A stretch of DNA of 64,000 nucleotides, from NCBI GenBank assembly GCA_039566865.1, contig CM076959.1, forward strand, positions 8,663,501-8,727,500, written 5' to 3'. Positions within the stretch are counted from its first letter, which is position 1. Every line of letters starts with the position of its first letter. The position numbers and the translations under genes are program-made. The notes under the pieces are model-generated. The model saw only the letters and a list, made by a program, of their open reading frames with translations. It had not been told where the DNA came from and searched no databases. Shown piece after piece: positions 41,169 to 53,435 of this stretch. Source of the DNA: Aurelia coerulea (lineage: Eukaryota > Cnidaria > Scyphozoa > Semaeostomeae > Ulmaridae).

Positions 41169-41240
41169 GTTTACCGAGTTGCAAGATACACACAGCTCAA
41201 AAGGAGGACCATATACAACCGCCTGTGTCAGTCATTCCAT
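41169..41240 (+). other. Candidate 72-nt exon (acceptor and strong donor)
   Basis: Preceded by ctttcttctcctttcaacag and followed by gtaagatcc. Its length is a multiple of three, and phase 0 is open, giving a basic peptide (VYRVARYTQLKRRTIYNR and onward). It is the best-bounded exon in island 1. An AATAAA lies downstream at 41333-41338. The protein family is not recognised. Confidence 0.4.
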
Positions 41241-41930
41241 GTAAGATCCAACCATGAAGAGAGACTTTACAAAGACATACCGTATACATGAGGTACTTAT
41301 TAGTTATCAGGTGAAAGGATTCAATAAAATGTCACCAATAGGTTGATCATGTTCTGGAATGGAAAGGTGAGGGAAAGTCTTCTGATAAATAAAAATTCCC
41401 AACCAAAGAAAAGGGACAAGAAAGCAAAGCATCTCCTAACCATAAAATAAAAGGGACCCATACAAATTGGTATCGCACTTAGCAAGTCTAGCTAACCTCA
41501 TCTAAATATATATATCAAAAAAATAAAAAAGTTGCTGATAATTTGGAGATAACACGTTAATGCTAGCACACAAAAGTGACATGGGGTCTGCACAAATGGT
41601 AAATGAACATTGAATAGATAATAGCAAAATTCAAGCTCTCCACCCAGAAATTCACTTGTAACATGTTCAGGCATACACTGTATCGCAAACATCTAACAAA
41701 AACATTTCAACATTGCAGGTGGCTATAAGCTTGGTGCCACAGTGAATCAGCAGTGTCAGAGCTCCCATAACATTTTATGGTGGTTTTGAATTGCTGGTCC
41801 AGTGTTGAGCTTGCCGCATTAAATAGGGAAACCTACTGTGACATAGATAATGTATCTCATACAAGGTCCAGTGCGATCTATGTCCGCCCCAATGGTTGGC
41901 AGTCCCAGGAAATAATTAATTGCATGTGGT
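41241..41930. other. No gene seen
   Basis: AT-rich sequence with AATAAA motifs (41333 and about 41387) but no coding frame I can support. The 64-codon minus-strand frame at 41498-41692 has the composition of chance sequence. Confidence 0.5.
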
Positions 41931-41936
41931 AGACTT

Positions 41937-41962
41937 GGGCGAACTTTGGCGAACTTTGGCGG
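41937..41962. repeat. Short 10-bp tandem repeat
   Basis: Two and a half units of ggcgaacttt, just upstream of the 88-bp minisatellite. Confidence 0.7.
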
Positions 41963-42041
41963 TCATGGCCACCTTCAGGTGGCACTTACATTATTTACTG
42001 AATTCCAGATTGGATTCAGTACTCAAGCCAATGGTTCTGTT

Positions 42042-42280
42042 CCGCCCATTACCGAACCCTTTCACTCTGCAACCAAGAATTGTTGCAACGTTAGGGCCTC
42101 CGGTATAAGTGTCCGCTCGGTAAAAGTGTCCGCCCGTTACCGACCCCTTTCACTCTGCAACCAAGAAGTCTTGCAACGTTAGGGTCTCCGGTAAAAGTGT
42201 CCGCTCGGTAAAAGTGTCCGCCCATTACCGACCCCTTTCACTCTGCAGCCAAGAAGTGTTGCAACGTTAGGGCGTCTTGC
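42042..42280. repeat. 88-bp minisatellite, about 2.7 units
   Basis: The units start with ccgccc-rttaccga at 42042, 42130 and 42218. Each contains ccctttcactctgcarcca, a gcaacgttaggg stretch, and twice ggta(a/t)aagtgtccgc as an internal subrepeat. The third unit breaks off after gcaacgttaggg. Two small frames across it are repeat artefacts. It lies about 150 bp inside the right end of island 1. Confidence 0.85.
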
Positions 42281-45200
42281 GTATGTATTTACCTTTATGT
42301 TCACTTTCGTTCATCAATAGTTTCGTTTGTTTGCTGAAAGTTTACAATGATATTTCGTGAAAGATACAACCCCAAGTACTGCCACATGCCTCGTTTTCCT
42401 TAGTGTTCTCTATTGTGCCGCACGGGGTTAATAAACATTTAATCAATCGATGATTGTTTATGCAGTAAAGACAAAATGAGCCTAAAGAAAAAGCTAATGT
42501 CTATAGTAATGTTTCAAAGAATGGTTGCTGCAGCACTAATATAGTGCTTTAAAAGAAGAAACTGGCAGGACTAAAGTTTTAAAGAACGTTGAGCGCAATA
42601 CTCTTTGTAATAGAAATTGTAGCTAATTATGTACGTTAATCCACACTTTTTGTGTTTATATTTTGTATTCTTTTGGAAAATAAACGTTTCATTAATCGAT
42701 GTTTGTTGATGCACTAAATATAAATTGAGACGAAAGAAAAAACTAATGTCTATAGTAATGTTTCAAAGAATGGTTGCTGCACCACTAATATAGTGCTATA
42801 AAAGAAGTAACTTGTAGAACTCAATGTTTTAAAGAACGATGGGTGCAATACACTTTATAATACAAATTTTAGCTACTAAAGTACGTTAATCCACACCTTT
42901 TGCTTTTATTTTTGTTTTCTTTGAGAAAATAAACATTTAATCAATCGATGATTGTTTATGCAGTAAAGACAAAATGAGCCTAGAGAAAAAGCTAATGTCT
43001 ATAGTAATGTTTCCAAGAATGGTTGCTGCAGCACTAATATAGTGCTTTAAAAGAAGAAACTGGCAGGACTAAAGTTTCAAAGAACGATGAGCGCAATACT
43101 CTTTGTAATAGAAATTGTAGCTAATTATGTACGTTAATCCACACTTTTTGTTTTTATATTTTGTATTCTTTTGGAAAATAAACGTTTCATTAATCGATGT
43201 TTGTTGATGCACTAACTATAAATTGAGACGAAAGAAAAAACTAATGTCTATAGTAATGTTTCAAAGAATGGTTGCTGCACCACTAATATAGTGCTATAAA
43301 AGAATTAACTTCCAGAACTCAATGTTTTAAAGAACGATTTGTGCAATACACTTTATAATACAAATTTTAGCTACTCAAGTACGTTAATCCACACTTTTTG
43401 TGTTTTAATTTTGTTTTCTTTGAGAAAAGAAACATTTAATTAATCGATGTCTGTTTATGCAGTAAAGCTAAAATTGGACTAAAGAAGAAGCTAATGTCTA
43501 TAGTAATGTTTCCAAGAATGGTTGCTGGAGCACTAATATAGTGCTATTAAAGAAGTAACTTGCAGAACTAAAGTTTTAAAGAACGATGAGTGCAATACTC
43601 TTTATAATATAAATTGTAGCTACTAAAGTACGTTAATCCACAGTTTTTGTGCTTTTATTTTGTTTTTTTGATAAAATAAACATTTAATTAATCGATGTAA
43701 TAAAGATAAAAAGGGACTAAAGAAAAATATATTGTCTACAGTTATGTTTCCAAAAATGGTTGCTGCAGCACTAATAAAGTGCTTTAAAAGAAGAAACTTG
43801 CAGGACTAAAGTTTTAAAGAACGATGAGTGCAATACTCCTTATAATAGAAAAGGTAGCTACTTAAGTACGTTAAACGACACTTTTTGTGCTTTTATTTTG
43901 TTTTCTTTGAGAAAATAAACATTTAATTAATCGATGTTTGTTTATGCAGTAAAGACAAAATGAGCCTAAAGAAAAAGCTAATGTCTATAGTAATGTTTCC
44001 AAGAATGGTTGCTGCAGCACTAATATAGTGCTATAAAAGAAGTAACTTGCAGAACTAAAGTTTTAAGAACGATGGGTGCAATACACTTTATAATACAAAT
44101 TTTAGCTACTAAAGTACGTTAATCCACACTTTTTGTGCTTTTACTTTGTTTTCTTTGAGAAAATAAACTTTTAATTAATCGATGCAGTAAAGCCAAAATG
44201 AGACTAAAGAAAAAGCTAATGTCTATATCAACGTTTCAAAGAATGGTTGCTGCAGTACTAATATATTGCTTTAAAAGAAGTAACTGTCAGGACTAAAGTT
44301 TTAAAGAACGATGGGTGCAATACTCTTTGTAATAGAAAATGTAGCTAATAAAGTACGTTAATCGACACTTTTTGTGTTTTAATTTTGTTTTCTTTGAGAA
44401 AAGAAACATTTAATTAATCGATGTCTGTTTATGCAGTAAAGCTAAAATTGGACTAAAGAAGAAGCTAATGTCTATAGTAATGTTTCCAAGAATGGTTGCT
44501 GCAGCACTAATATAGTGCTATTAAAGAAGTAACTTGCAGAACTAAAGTTTTAAAGAACGATGAGTGCAATACTCTTTACAATACAAATTTTAGCTACTAA
44601 AGTACGTTAATCCACACTTTTTGTGCTTTTATTTTGTTTTCTTTGAGAAAAGAAACATTTAATTAATCGATGTTTGTTTATGCGCTAAAGCCAAAATGAG
44701 ACTTAAGAAAAAGCTAATATCTATTGAAATGTTTCCAAAAATGGTTGCTGCAGCACTAATAAAGTGCTTTAAAAGAAGAAACTTGCAGGACTAAAGTTTT
44801 AAAGAACGATGAGTGCAATACTCTTTATAATAGAAAATGTAGCTACTTAAGTACGTTGAACGACACTTTTTGTGCTTTTATTTTGTTTTCTTTGAGAAAA
44901 TAAACATTTAATTAATCGATGTTTGTTTATGCAGTAAAGACAAAATGTGCCTAAAGAAAATGCTAATGTCTATAGTAATGTTTCCAAGAATGGTTGCTGC
45001 AGCACTAATATAGTGCTATAAAAGAAGTAACTTGCAGAACTAAAGTTTTAAGAACGATGGGTGCAATACACTTTATAATACAAATTTTAGCTAATAAAGT
45101 ACGTTAATCCACACATTTTGTGCTTTTACTTTGTTTTCTTTGAGAAAATAAACTTTTAATTAATCGATGCAGTAAAGCCAAAATGAGACTAAAGAAAAAG

Positions 45201-46529
45201 CTAATGTCTATATTAACGTTTCAAAGAATGGTTGCTGCAGTACTAATATATTGCTTTAAAAGAAGTAACTGTCAGAACTAAAGTTTTAAAGAACGATGAG
45301 TGCAATACTCTTTGTAATAGAAATTGTAGCTAATAAAGTACGTTAATCGACACTTTTTGTGTTTTGATTTTGTTTTCTTTGAGAAAAGAAATATTTAATA
45401 AATCGATGTCTGTTTATGCAGTAAAGCTAAAATTGGACTAAAGAAGAAGCTAATGTCTATAGTAATGTTTCCAAGAATGGTTGCTGCAGCACTAATATAG
45501 TGCTATTAAAGAAGTAACTTGCAGAACTAAAGTTTTAAAGAACGATGAGTGCAATACTCTTTATAATATAAATTGTAGCTACTAAAGTACGTTAATCCAC
45601 ACTTTTTGTGCTTTTATTTTGTTTTTTTGATAAAATAAACATTTAATTAATCGATGTAATAAAGCTAAAAAGGGACTAAAGAAAAATATATTGTCTACAG
45701 CTTTGTTTCCAAGAATGGTTGCTGCAGCGCAAAAATAGTGCAATAAAAGAAGAAACTGCCAGAACTAAACTTTTAAAGAATGATGAGTGCTATACATTTT
45801 ATAATATAAAATGTAGCTACTAAAGTACGTTAATCCACACTTTTTGTGTTTTAATTTTGTTTTCTTTTGGAAAAAAAACATTTAATTAATCGATGTTTGC
45901 TAATGCAGTAAAGCCAAACTGAGACTAAAGAAAAAAGCTAATGTCTATAGTAATGTTTCAAAGAATGGTTGCTGCAACATTAATATAGTGCTTTAAAAAA
46001 GTAAATTGCAGAACTAAAGTTTTAAAGAACAATGAGTGCAATCCTCTTTACAATACAAATTTTAGCTACTAAAGTACGTTAATCCACACTCTTTGTGCTT
46101 TTATTTTGTTTTCTTTGAGAAAAGAAACATTTAATTAATCGATGTTTGTTTATGCGCTAAAGCCAAAATGAGACTAATGAAAAAGCTAATATCTATTGAA
46201 ATGTTTCCAAAAATGGTTGCTGCAGCACTAATAAAGTGCTTTAAAAGAAGAAACTTGCAGGACTAAAGTTTTAAAGAACGATGAGTGCAATACTCCTTAT
46301 AATAGAAAATGTAGCTACTTAAGTACGTTAAACGACACTTTTGTGCTTTTATTTTGTTTTCTTTGAGAAAATAAACATTTAATTAATCGATGTTTGTTTA
46401 TGCAGTAAAGACAAAATGAGCCTAAAGAAAAAGCTAATGTCTATAGTAATGTTTCCAAGAATGGTTGCTGCAGCACTAATATCGTGCTATAAAAGAAGTA
46501 ACTTGCAGAACTAAAGTTTTGAGAACGAT

Positions 46530-49408
46530 GGGTGCAATACACTTTATAATACAAATTTTAGCTACTAAAGTACGTTAATCCACACTTTTTGTGCTTTTAC
46601 TTTGTTTTCTTTGAGAAAATAAACTTTTAATTAATCGATGCAGTAAAGCCAAAATGAGACTAAAGAAAAAGCTAATGTCTATATTAACGTTTCAAAGAAT
46701 GGTTGCTGCAGTAAGTGCTTTAAAAAAGTAAATTGCAGAACTAAAGTTTTAAAGAACAATGAGTGCAATCCTCTTTACAATACAAATTTTAGCTACTAAA
46801 GTACGTTAATTCACACTTTTTGTGCTTTTATTTTGTTTTCTTTGAGAAAATAAACTTTTAATTAATCGATGCAGTAAAGCCAAAATGAGACTTAAGAAAA
46901 AGCTAATGTCTATCTTAACGTTTCAAAGAATGGTTGCTGCAGTACTAATATATTGCTTTAAAAGAAGTAACTGTCAGGACTAAAGTTTTAAAGAACGATG
47001 AGTGCAATACTCTTTGTAATAGAAATTGTAGCTACTAAAGTACGTTAATCTACACTTTTTGTGTTTTAATTTCGCTTCCTTTGAGAAAATAAACATTTAA
47101 TTAATCGATGCAGTAAAGCCAAAATGAGACTAAAGAAAAAGCTAATGTCTATATTAACGTTTCAAAGAATGGTTGCTGCAGTAAGTGCTTTAAAAAAGTA
47201 AATTGCAGAACTAAAGTTTTAAAGAACGATGAGTGCAATACTCTTTATAATATAAATTGTAGCTACTAAAGTACGTTAATCCACACTTTTTGTGCTTTTA
47301 TTTTGTTTTTTTGATAAAATAAACATTTAATTAATCGATGTAATAAAGCTAAAAAGGGACTAAAGAAAGATCTATTGTCTACAGTTATGTTTCCAAGAAT
47401 GGTTGCTGCAGCGCCAAAATAGTGCAATAAAAGAAGAAACTGCCAGAACTAAACTTTTAAAGAATGATGAGTGCTATACATTTTATAATATAAAATGTAG
47501 CTACTAAAGTACGTTAATCCACACTTTGTGTGTTTTAATTTTGTTTTCTTTTAGAAAATAAACATTTAATTAATCGATGTTTGTTAATGCAGTAAAGCCA
47601 AACTGAGACTAAAGAAAAAAGCTAATGTCTATAGTAATGTTTCAAAGAATGGTTGCTGCAACACTAATATAGTGCTTTAAAAAAGTAAATTGCAGAACTA
47701 AAGTTTTAAAGAACGATGAGTGCAATACTCTTTATAATACAAATTGTAGCTACTAAAGTACGTTAATCTACACTTTTTGTGTTTTAATTTCGCTTCCTTT
47801 GAGAAAATAAACATTTAATTAATCGATATTTGTTTATGCAGTAAAGCCAAAATTAGACTAAAGAAAAAGCCAAATGTCTAAAGTAATGTTTCCAAGAATG
47901 GTTGCTGCAGCACTAATATAGTGCTTTAAAAGAAGTAACTTGCAGAACTCAATGTTTTAAAGAACGATGGGTGCAATACACTTTATAATACAAATTTTAG
48001 CTACTAAAGTACGTTAATCCACACTTTTTGTGCTTTTATTTTGTTTTCTTTGAGAAAATAAACTTTTAATTAATCGATGCAGTAAAGCCAAAATGAGACT
48101 AAAGAAAAAGCTAATGTCTATATTAACGTTTCAAAGAATGGTTGCTGCAGTAAGTGCTTTAAAAAAGTAAATTGCAGAACTAAAGTTTTAAAGAACAATG
48201 AGTGCAATCCTCTTTACAATACAAATTTTAGCTACTAAAGTACGTTAATTCACACTTTTTGTGCTTTTATTTTGTTTTCTTTGAGAAAATAAACTTTTAA
48301 TTAATCGATGCAGTAAAGCCAAAATGAGACTTAAGAAAAAGCTAATGTCTATATTAACGTTTCAAAGAATGGTTGCTGCAGTACTAATATATTGCTTTAA
48401 AAGAAGTAACTGTCAGGACTAAAGTTTTAAAGAACGATGAGTGCAATACTCTTTGTAATAGAAATTGTAGCTACTAAAGTACGTTAATCTACACTTTTTG
48501 TGTTTTAATTTCGCTTCCTTTGAGAAAATAAACATTTAATTAATCGATGCAGTAAAGCCAAAATGAGACTAAAGAAAAAGCTAATGTCTATATTAACGTT
48601 TCAAAGAATGGTTGCTGCAGTAAGTGCTTTAAAAAAGTAAATTGCAGAACTAAAGTTTTAAAGAACGATGAGTGCAATACTCTTTATAATATAAATTGTA
48701 GCTACTAAAGTACGTTAATCCACACTTTTTGTGCTTTTATTTTGTTTTTTTGATAAAATAAACATTTAATTAATCGATGTAATAAAGCTAAAAAGGGACT
48801 AAAGAAAAATCTATTGTCTACAGTTATGTTTCCAAGAATGGTTGCTGCAGCGCCAAAATAGTGCAATAAAAGAAGAAACTGCCAGAACTAAACTTTTAAA
48901 GAATGATGAGTGCTATACATTTTATAATATAAAATGTAGCTACTAAAGTACGTTAATCCACACTTTGTGTGTTTTAATTTTGTTTTCTTTTAGAAAATAA
49001 ACATTTAATTAATCGATGTTTGTTAATGCAGTAAAGCCAAACTGAGACTAAAGAAAAAAGCTAATGTCTATAGTAATGTTTCAAAGAATGGTTGCTGCAA
49101 CACTAATATAGTGCTTTAAAAAAGTAAATTGAAGAACTAAAGTTTTAAAGAACGATGAGTGCAATACTCTTTATAATACAAATTGTAGCTACTAAAGTAC
49201 GTTAATCTACACTTTTTGTGTTTTAATTTCGCTTCCTTTGAGAAAATAAACATTTAATTAATCGATATTTGTTTATGCAGTAAAGCCAAAATTAGACTAA
49301 AGAAAAAGCCAAATGTCTAAAGTAATGTTTCCAAGAATGGTTGCTGCAGCACTAATATAGTGCTTTAAAAGAAGTAACTTGCAGAACTCAATGTTTTAAA
49401 GAACGATG
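46530..49408. repeat. 1439-bp HOR (6 monomers), two copies
   Basis: The truncated-dyad marker gcagtaagtgctt lies at 46711 and 48150 and again at 47181 and 48620, both at offset 1439. The copies are near-identical, with a few substitutions such as tctatcttaacg at about 46911 against tctatattaacg. The second copy overlaps the start of the 1477-bp repeat. Confidence 0.88.
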
Positions 49409-52400
49409 GGTGCAATACACTTTATAATACAAATTTTAGCTACTAAAGTACGTTAATCCACACTTTTTGTGCTTTTATTTTGTTTTCTTTGAGAAAATAA
49501 ACATTTAATCAATCGATATTTCTTTATGCAGTAAAGCCTAAATGAGACTAAAGAAAAAGCCAAATGTCTATAGTAATGTTTCCAAAAATGGTTGCTGCAG
49601 AACTAATATAGTGCCATTAAAGAACAAACTTGCAGAACTAAAGTTTTAAAGAACGATGAGTGCAATACTCTTTGTAATACAAATTGTAGCTAATAAAGTA
49701 CGTTAAACAACAATTTTTGTGGTTTAAATTTGTTTTCTTTGAGAAAATAAACTTTTAATTAATTGATGCAGTAAAGCCAAAATGGGACTAAAGATAAAGC
49801 TAATGTCTATAGTAATGTTTCAAAGAATGCTTGCTGCACCACTAATATAGTGCTATAAAAGAAGTAACTTGCAGAACTCAATGTTTTAAAGAACGATGAG
49901 TGCAATACTCTTTGTAATAGAAATTGTAGCTAATAAAGTACGTTAATCGACACTTTTTGTGTTTTAATTTTGTTTTCTTTGAGAAAAGAAACATTTAATT
50001 AATCGATGTCTGTTTATGCAGTAAAGCTAAAATTGGACAAAAGAAGAAGCTAATGTCTATAGTAATGTTTCCAAGAATGGTTGCTGCAGCACTAATATAG
50101 TGCTGTTAAAGAAGTAACTTGCAGAACTAAAGTTTTAAAGAACGATGAGTGCAATACTCTTTATAATATAAATTGTAGCTACTAAAGTACGTTAATCCAC
50201 ACTTTTTGTGCTTTTATTTTGTTTTTTTGATAAAATAAACATTTAATTAATCGATGTAATAAAGCTAAAAAGGGACTAAAGAAAAATCTATTGTCTACAG
50301 TTATGTTTCCAAGAATGGTTGCTGCAGCGCCAAAATAGTGCAATAAAAGAAGAAACTGCCAGAACTAAACTTTTAAAGAATGATGAGTGCTATACATTTT
50401 ATAATATAAAATGTAGCTACTAAAGTACGTTAATCCACACTTTTTGTGTTTTAATTTTGTTTTCTTTTAGAAAATAAACATTTAATTAATCGATGTTTGT
50501 TAATGCAGTAAAGCCAAACTGAGACTAAAGAAAAAAGCTAATGTCTATAGTAATGTTTCAAAGAATGGTTGCTGCAACACTAATATATTGCTTTAAAAAA
50601 GTAAATTGCAGAACTAAAGTTTTAAAGAACGATGAGTGCAATACTCTTTATAATACAAATTGTAGCTACTAAAGTACGTTAATCTACACTTTTTGTGTTT
50701 TAATTTCGCTTCCTTTGAGAAAATAAACATTTAATTAATCGATATTTGTTTATGCAGTAAAGCCAAAATTAGACTAAAGAAAAAGCCAAATGTCTAAAGT
50801 AATGTTTCCAAGAATGGTTGCTGCAGCACTAATATAGTGCTTTAAAAGAAGTAACTTGCAGAACTCAATGTTTTAAAGAACGATGGGTGCAATACACTTT
50901 ATAATACAAATTTTAGCTACTAAAGTACGTTAATCCACACTTTTTGTGCTTTTATTTTGTTTTCTTTGAGAAAATAAACATTTAATCAATCGATATTTCT
51001 TTATGCAGTAAAGCCTAAATGAGACTAAAGAAAAAGCCAAATGTCTATAGTAATGTTTCCAAAAATGGTTGCTGCAGAACTAATATAGTGCCATTAAAGA
51101 ACAAACTTGCAGAACTAAAGTTTTAAAGAACGATGAGTGCAATACTCTTTGTAATACAAATTGTAGCTAATAAAGTACGTTAAACAACAATTTTTGTGGT
51201 TTAAATTTGTTTTCTTTGAGAAAATAAACTTTTAATTAATTGATGCAGTAAAGCCAAAATGGGACTAAAGATAAAGCTAATGTCTATAGTAATGTTTCAA
51301 AGAATGCTTGCTGCACCACTAATATAGTGCTATAAAAGAAGTAACTTGCAGAACTCAATGTTTTAAAGAACGATGAGTGCAATACTCTTTGTAATAGAAA
51401 TTGTAGCTAATAAAGTACGTTAATCGACACTTTTTGTGTTTTAATTTTGTTTTCTTTGAGAAAAGAAACATTTAATTAATCGATGTCTGTTTATGCAGTA
51501 AAGCTAAAATTGGACAAAAGAAGAAGCTAATGTCTATAGTAATGTTTCCAAGAATGGTTGCTGCAGCACTAATATAGTGCTATTAAAGAAGTAACTTGCA
51601 GAACTAAAGTTTTAAAGAACGATGAGTGCAATACTCTTTATAATATAAATTGTAGCTACTAAAGTACGTTAATCCACACTTTTTGTGCTTTTATTTTGTT
51701 TTTTTGATAAAATAAACATTTAATTAATCGATGTAATAAAGCTAAAAAGGGACTAAAGAAAAATCTATTGTCTACAGTTATGTTTCCAAGAATGGTTGCT
51801 GCAGCGCCAAAATAGTGCAATAAAAGAAGAAACTGCCAGAACTAAACTTTTAAAGAATGATGAGTGCTATACATTTTATAATATAAAATGTAGCTACTAA
51901 AGTACGTTAATCCACACTTTTTGTGTTTTAATTTTGTTTTCTTTTAGAAAATAAACATTTAATTAATCGATGTTTGTTAATGCAGTAAAGCCAAACTGAG
52001 ACTAAAGAAAAAAGCTAATGTCTATAGTAATGTTTCAAAGAATGGTTGCTGCAACACTAATATAGTGCTTTAAAAAAGTAAATTGCAGAACTAAAGTTTT
52101 AAAGAACGATGAGTGCAATACTCTTTATAATACAAATTGTAGCTACTAAAGTACGTTAATCTACACTTTTTGTGTTTTAATTTCGCTTCCTTTGAGAAAA
52201 TAAACATTTAATTAATCGATATTTGTTTATGCAGTAAAGCCAAAATTAGACTAAAGAAAAAGCCAAATGTCTAAAGTAATGTTTCCAAGAATGGTTGCTG
52301 CAGCACTAATATAGTGCTTTAAAAGAAGTAACTTGCAGATCTCAATGTTTTAAAGAACGATGGGTGCAATACACTTTATAATACAAATTTTAGCTACTAA

Positions 52401-52843
52401 AGTACGTTAATCCACACTTTTTGTGCTTTTATTTTGTTTTCTTTGAGAAAATAAACATTTAATCAATCGATATTTCTTTATGCAGTAAAGCCTAAATGAG
52501 ACTAAAGAAAAAGCCAAATGTCTATAGTAATGTTTCCAAAAATGGTTGCTGCAGAACTAATATAGTGCCATTAAAGAACAAACTTGCAGAACTAAAGTTT
52601 TAAAGAACGATGAGTGCAATACTCTTTGTAATACAAATTGTAGCTAATAAAGTACGTTAAACAACAATTTTTGTGGTTTAAATTTGTTTTCTTTGAGAAA
52701 ATAAACTTTTAATTAATTGATGCAGTAAAGCCAAAATGGGACTAAAGATAAAGCTAATGTCTATAGTAATGTTTCAAAGAATGCTTGCTGCACCACTAAT
52801 ATAGTGCTATAAAAGAAGTAACTTGCAGAACTCAATGTTTTAA
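48650..52843. repeat. 1477-bp HOR (6 monomers), about 3.2 copies, interrupted by island 2
   Basis: The marker aattgatgcag lies with tgatgca at 49764, 51241 and 52718 (offset 1477 twice), and gtaataaagc at 48779 and 50256. The third copy is cut at 52843 by island 2 and continues at 56796 without loss, running on to about 57350. The copies are nearly identical, so this is probably one of the youngest amplifications in the window. Confidence 0.9.
52840..52843. repeat. Left TTAA target-site duplication of island 2
   Basis: The satellite reads atgttTTAA and then the element begins with ggggg. The empty sites in sister copies (near 49886 and at 51363) read atgttTTAAagaacg. Confidence 0.93.
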
Positions 52844-52858
52844 GGGGGAGCTATACCT
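52844..52858. repeat. Left terminal inverted repeat of island 2
   Basis: GGGGGAGCTATACCT, complementary over all 15 bases to 56781-56795. Beyond this, similarity is limited to T-rich stretches. Confidence 0.93.
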
Positions 52859-53435
52859 AAAATCACTCATTTTTGGCTAAATTTTCAAACCTCTGTGCAG
52901 CCAATGTCCTAAGACATATGCATTTGACCTGTATCTCATTTGACAGGTGTAGCTGTTAGGTTTCAGATGGGCAAAAAAAATTTGAAAAGTTCCCCCCTAA
53001 AATGGGGGAAAAGCTTGGATGAAGTTAGGTACTTTGCGGATTAAATTTTAAGGTTGATAGTTGCCCCTCCAGCTTTTTTCAAGCAGTGGCTGCCACAGAG
53101 CCATGAAAGTTGGCAGAAATACTGATTACAGGTTGAAGAATGCCCCTATGTGGCATTTTCTAAAATTTTAATTTGGTTGCTATGGAAACGACCAATGACA
53201 GCGGCTCTTTCAATTTGTATGAATTTTAGCAAAACCTGAGCACATTTTCAAAAAATGGCTCATAGGGGCATTCCTTGATGTGTCAGAGGTATTTGTACCA
53301 AGTTTCATGCAAATACCTTCTAAGGATATGAAAATAATCATATGGGGCAATCACCTGGTACCGAAAATTGCCGTTTTGAGAAAACTGCGATTAAAGTTTA
53401 TCAATTGTTCTGACAACATTATTAGTGATATAGGC
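52859..53435. other. Non-coding left part of the transposon (3' side of its minus-strand gene)
   Basis: No coding frame seen; the 72-codon plus-strand frame at 53280-53498 looks like chance. It contains a perfect 13-bp inverted repeat (gaatgcccctatg at 53138-53150, complement at 53261-53273) and one X-box-like palindrome (gttgctatggaaac, 53176-53189). It probably covers the 3' untranslated and terminal region. Confidence 0.5.
53138..53273. repeat. Internal inverted repeat
   Basis: GAATGCCCCTATG and its exact complement, with about 110 bp between them; the flanking ggcatttt/aaaaaatggc extends the pairing imperfectly. It could be the ends of an older nested element or a structural element. Confidence 0.6.

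Larger units (their letters stand above)
39241..41240 (+). other. Cluster of 3' splice-site-like signals: possible captured multi-exon gene fragment
   Basis: Thirteen polypyrimidine tracts followed by YAG lie on the plus strand, with AG ending at about 39269, 39326, 39528, 39630, 39941, 40110, 40169, 40293, 40646, 40771, 40874, 41096 and 41168. Several are very strong (ttttttttttgcag, tttcttcttttttgcag, ttatttgcag). Two have a matching donor that bounds a small exon (see separate entries). Open segments after others, for example after 40293 (LLPTIMRSLGQHQRL) and 40874 (VQRSSALYKAFQATI), read like protein. The minus strand shows no such pattern. This suggests a host transcript carried by the island. 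No family is recognised and no complete frame can be assembled. Confidence 0.35.
38268..42432. mobile_element. Non-satellite island 1, Helitron-like insertion (tentative)
   Basis: The satellite stops after gagaaaat at 38267 and resumes at 42433 with aaacatttaatcaatcgatg. Sister copies near 30866 and 34565 read gagaaaataaacatttaatc without a gap, so nothing was lost. Read as an insertion between A38266 and T42432, the element starts TC and ends TTAA with no duplication, close to the Helitron pattern (5' TC, 3' CTRR, A|T target) but with TTAA instead of CTRR. A dyad CAGTTAC-gtca-GTAACTG lies at 38272-38289 and a weak GTGC-c-GCAC just before the right end. Imperfect inverted copies of ttaac...ggcacaat occur near both ends. 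The alternative is a 3-bp AAT duplication with no inverted repeats. No Rep/helicase coding is seen. Confidence 0.4.
42433..52843. repeat. Satellite array, block 2 (about 42 monomers)
   Basis: The same monomer family and orientation as block 1, resuming in register after island 1. The first monomer matches the type expected next in the 3.7 kb HOR (caatcgatgattgtttatgc) for roughly 90 bp and then switches to another variant. A four-monomer repeat with offset 985 covers about 43740-45560 (ttttaagaac at 44061 and 45046). Several monomers have lost 7 bp from the central dyad (gcagtaagtgctt at 46711, 47181, 48150 and 48620). No coding sequence is seen. Confidence 0.97.

Noticed and set aside
38290..42429. 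A TTAA-flanked element formed by the ttaa near 38293 and at 42428
   Set aside because: The left ttaa lies about 25 bp inside the satellite junction, so it cannot be the target duplication of the insertion seen here.
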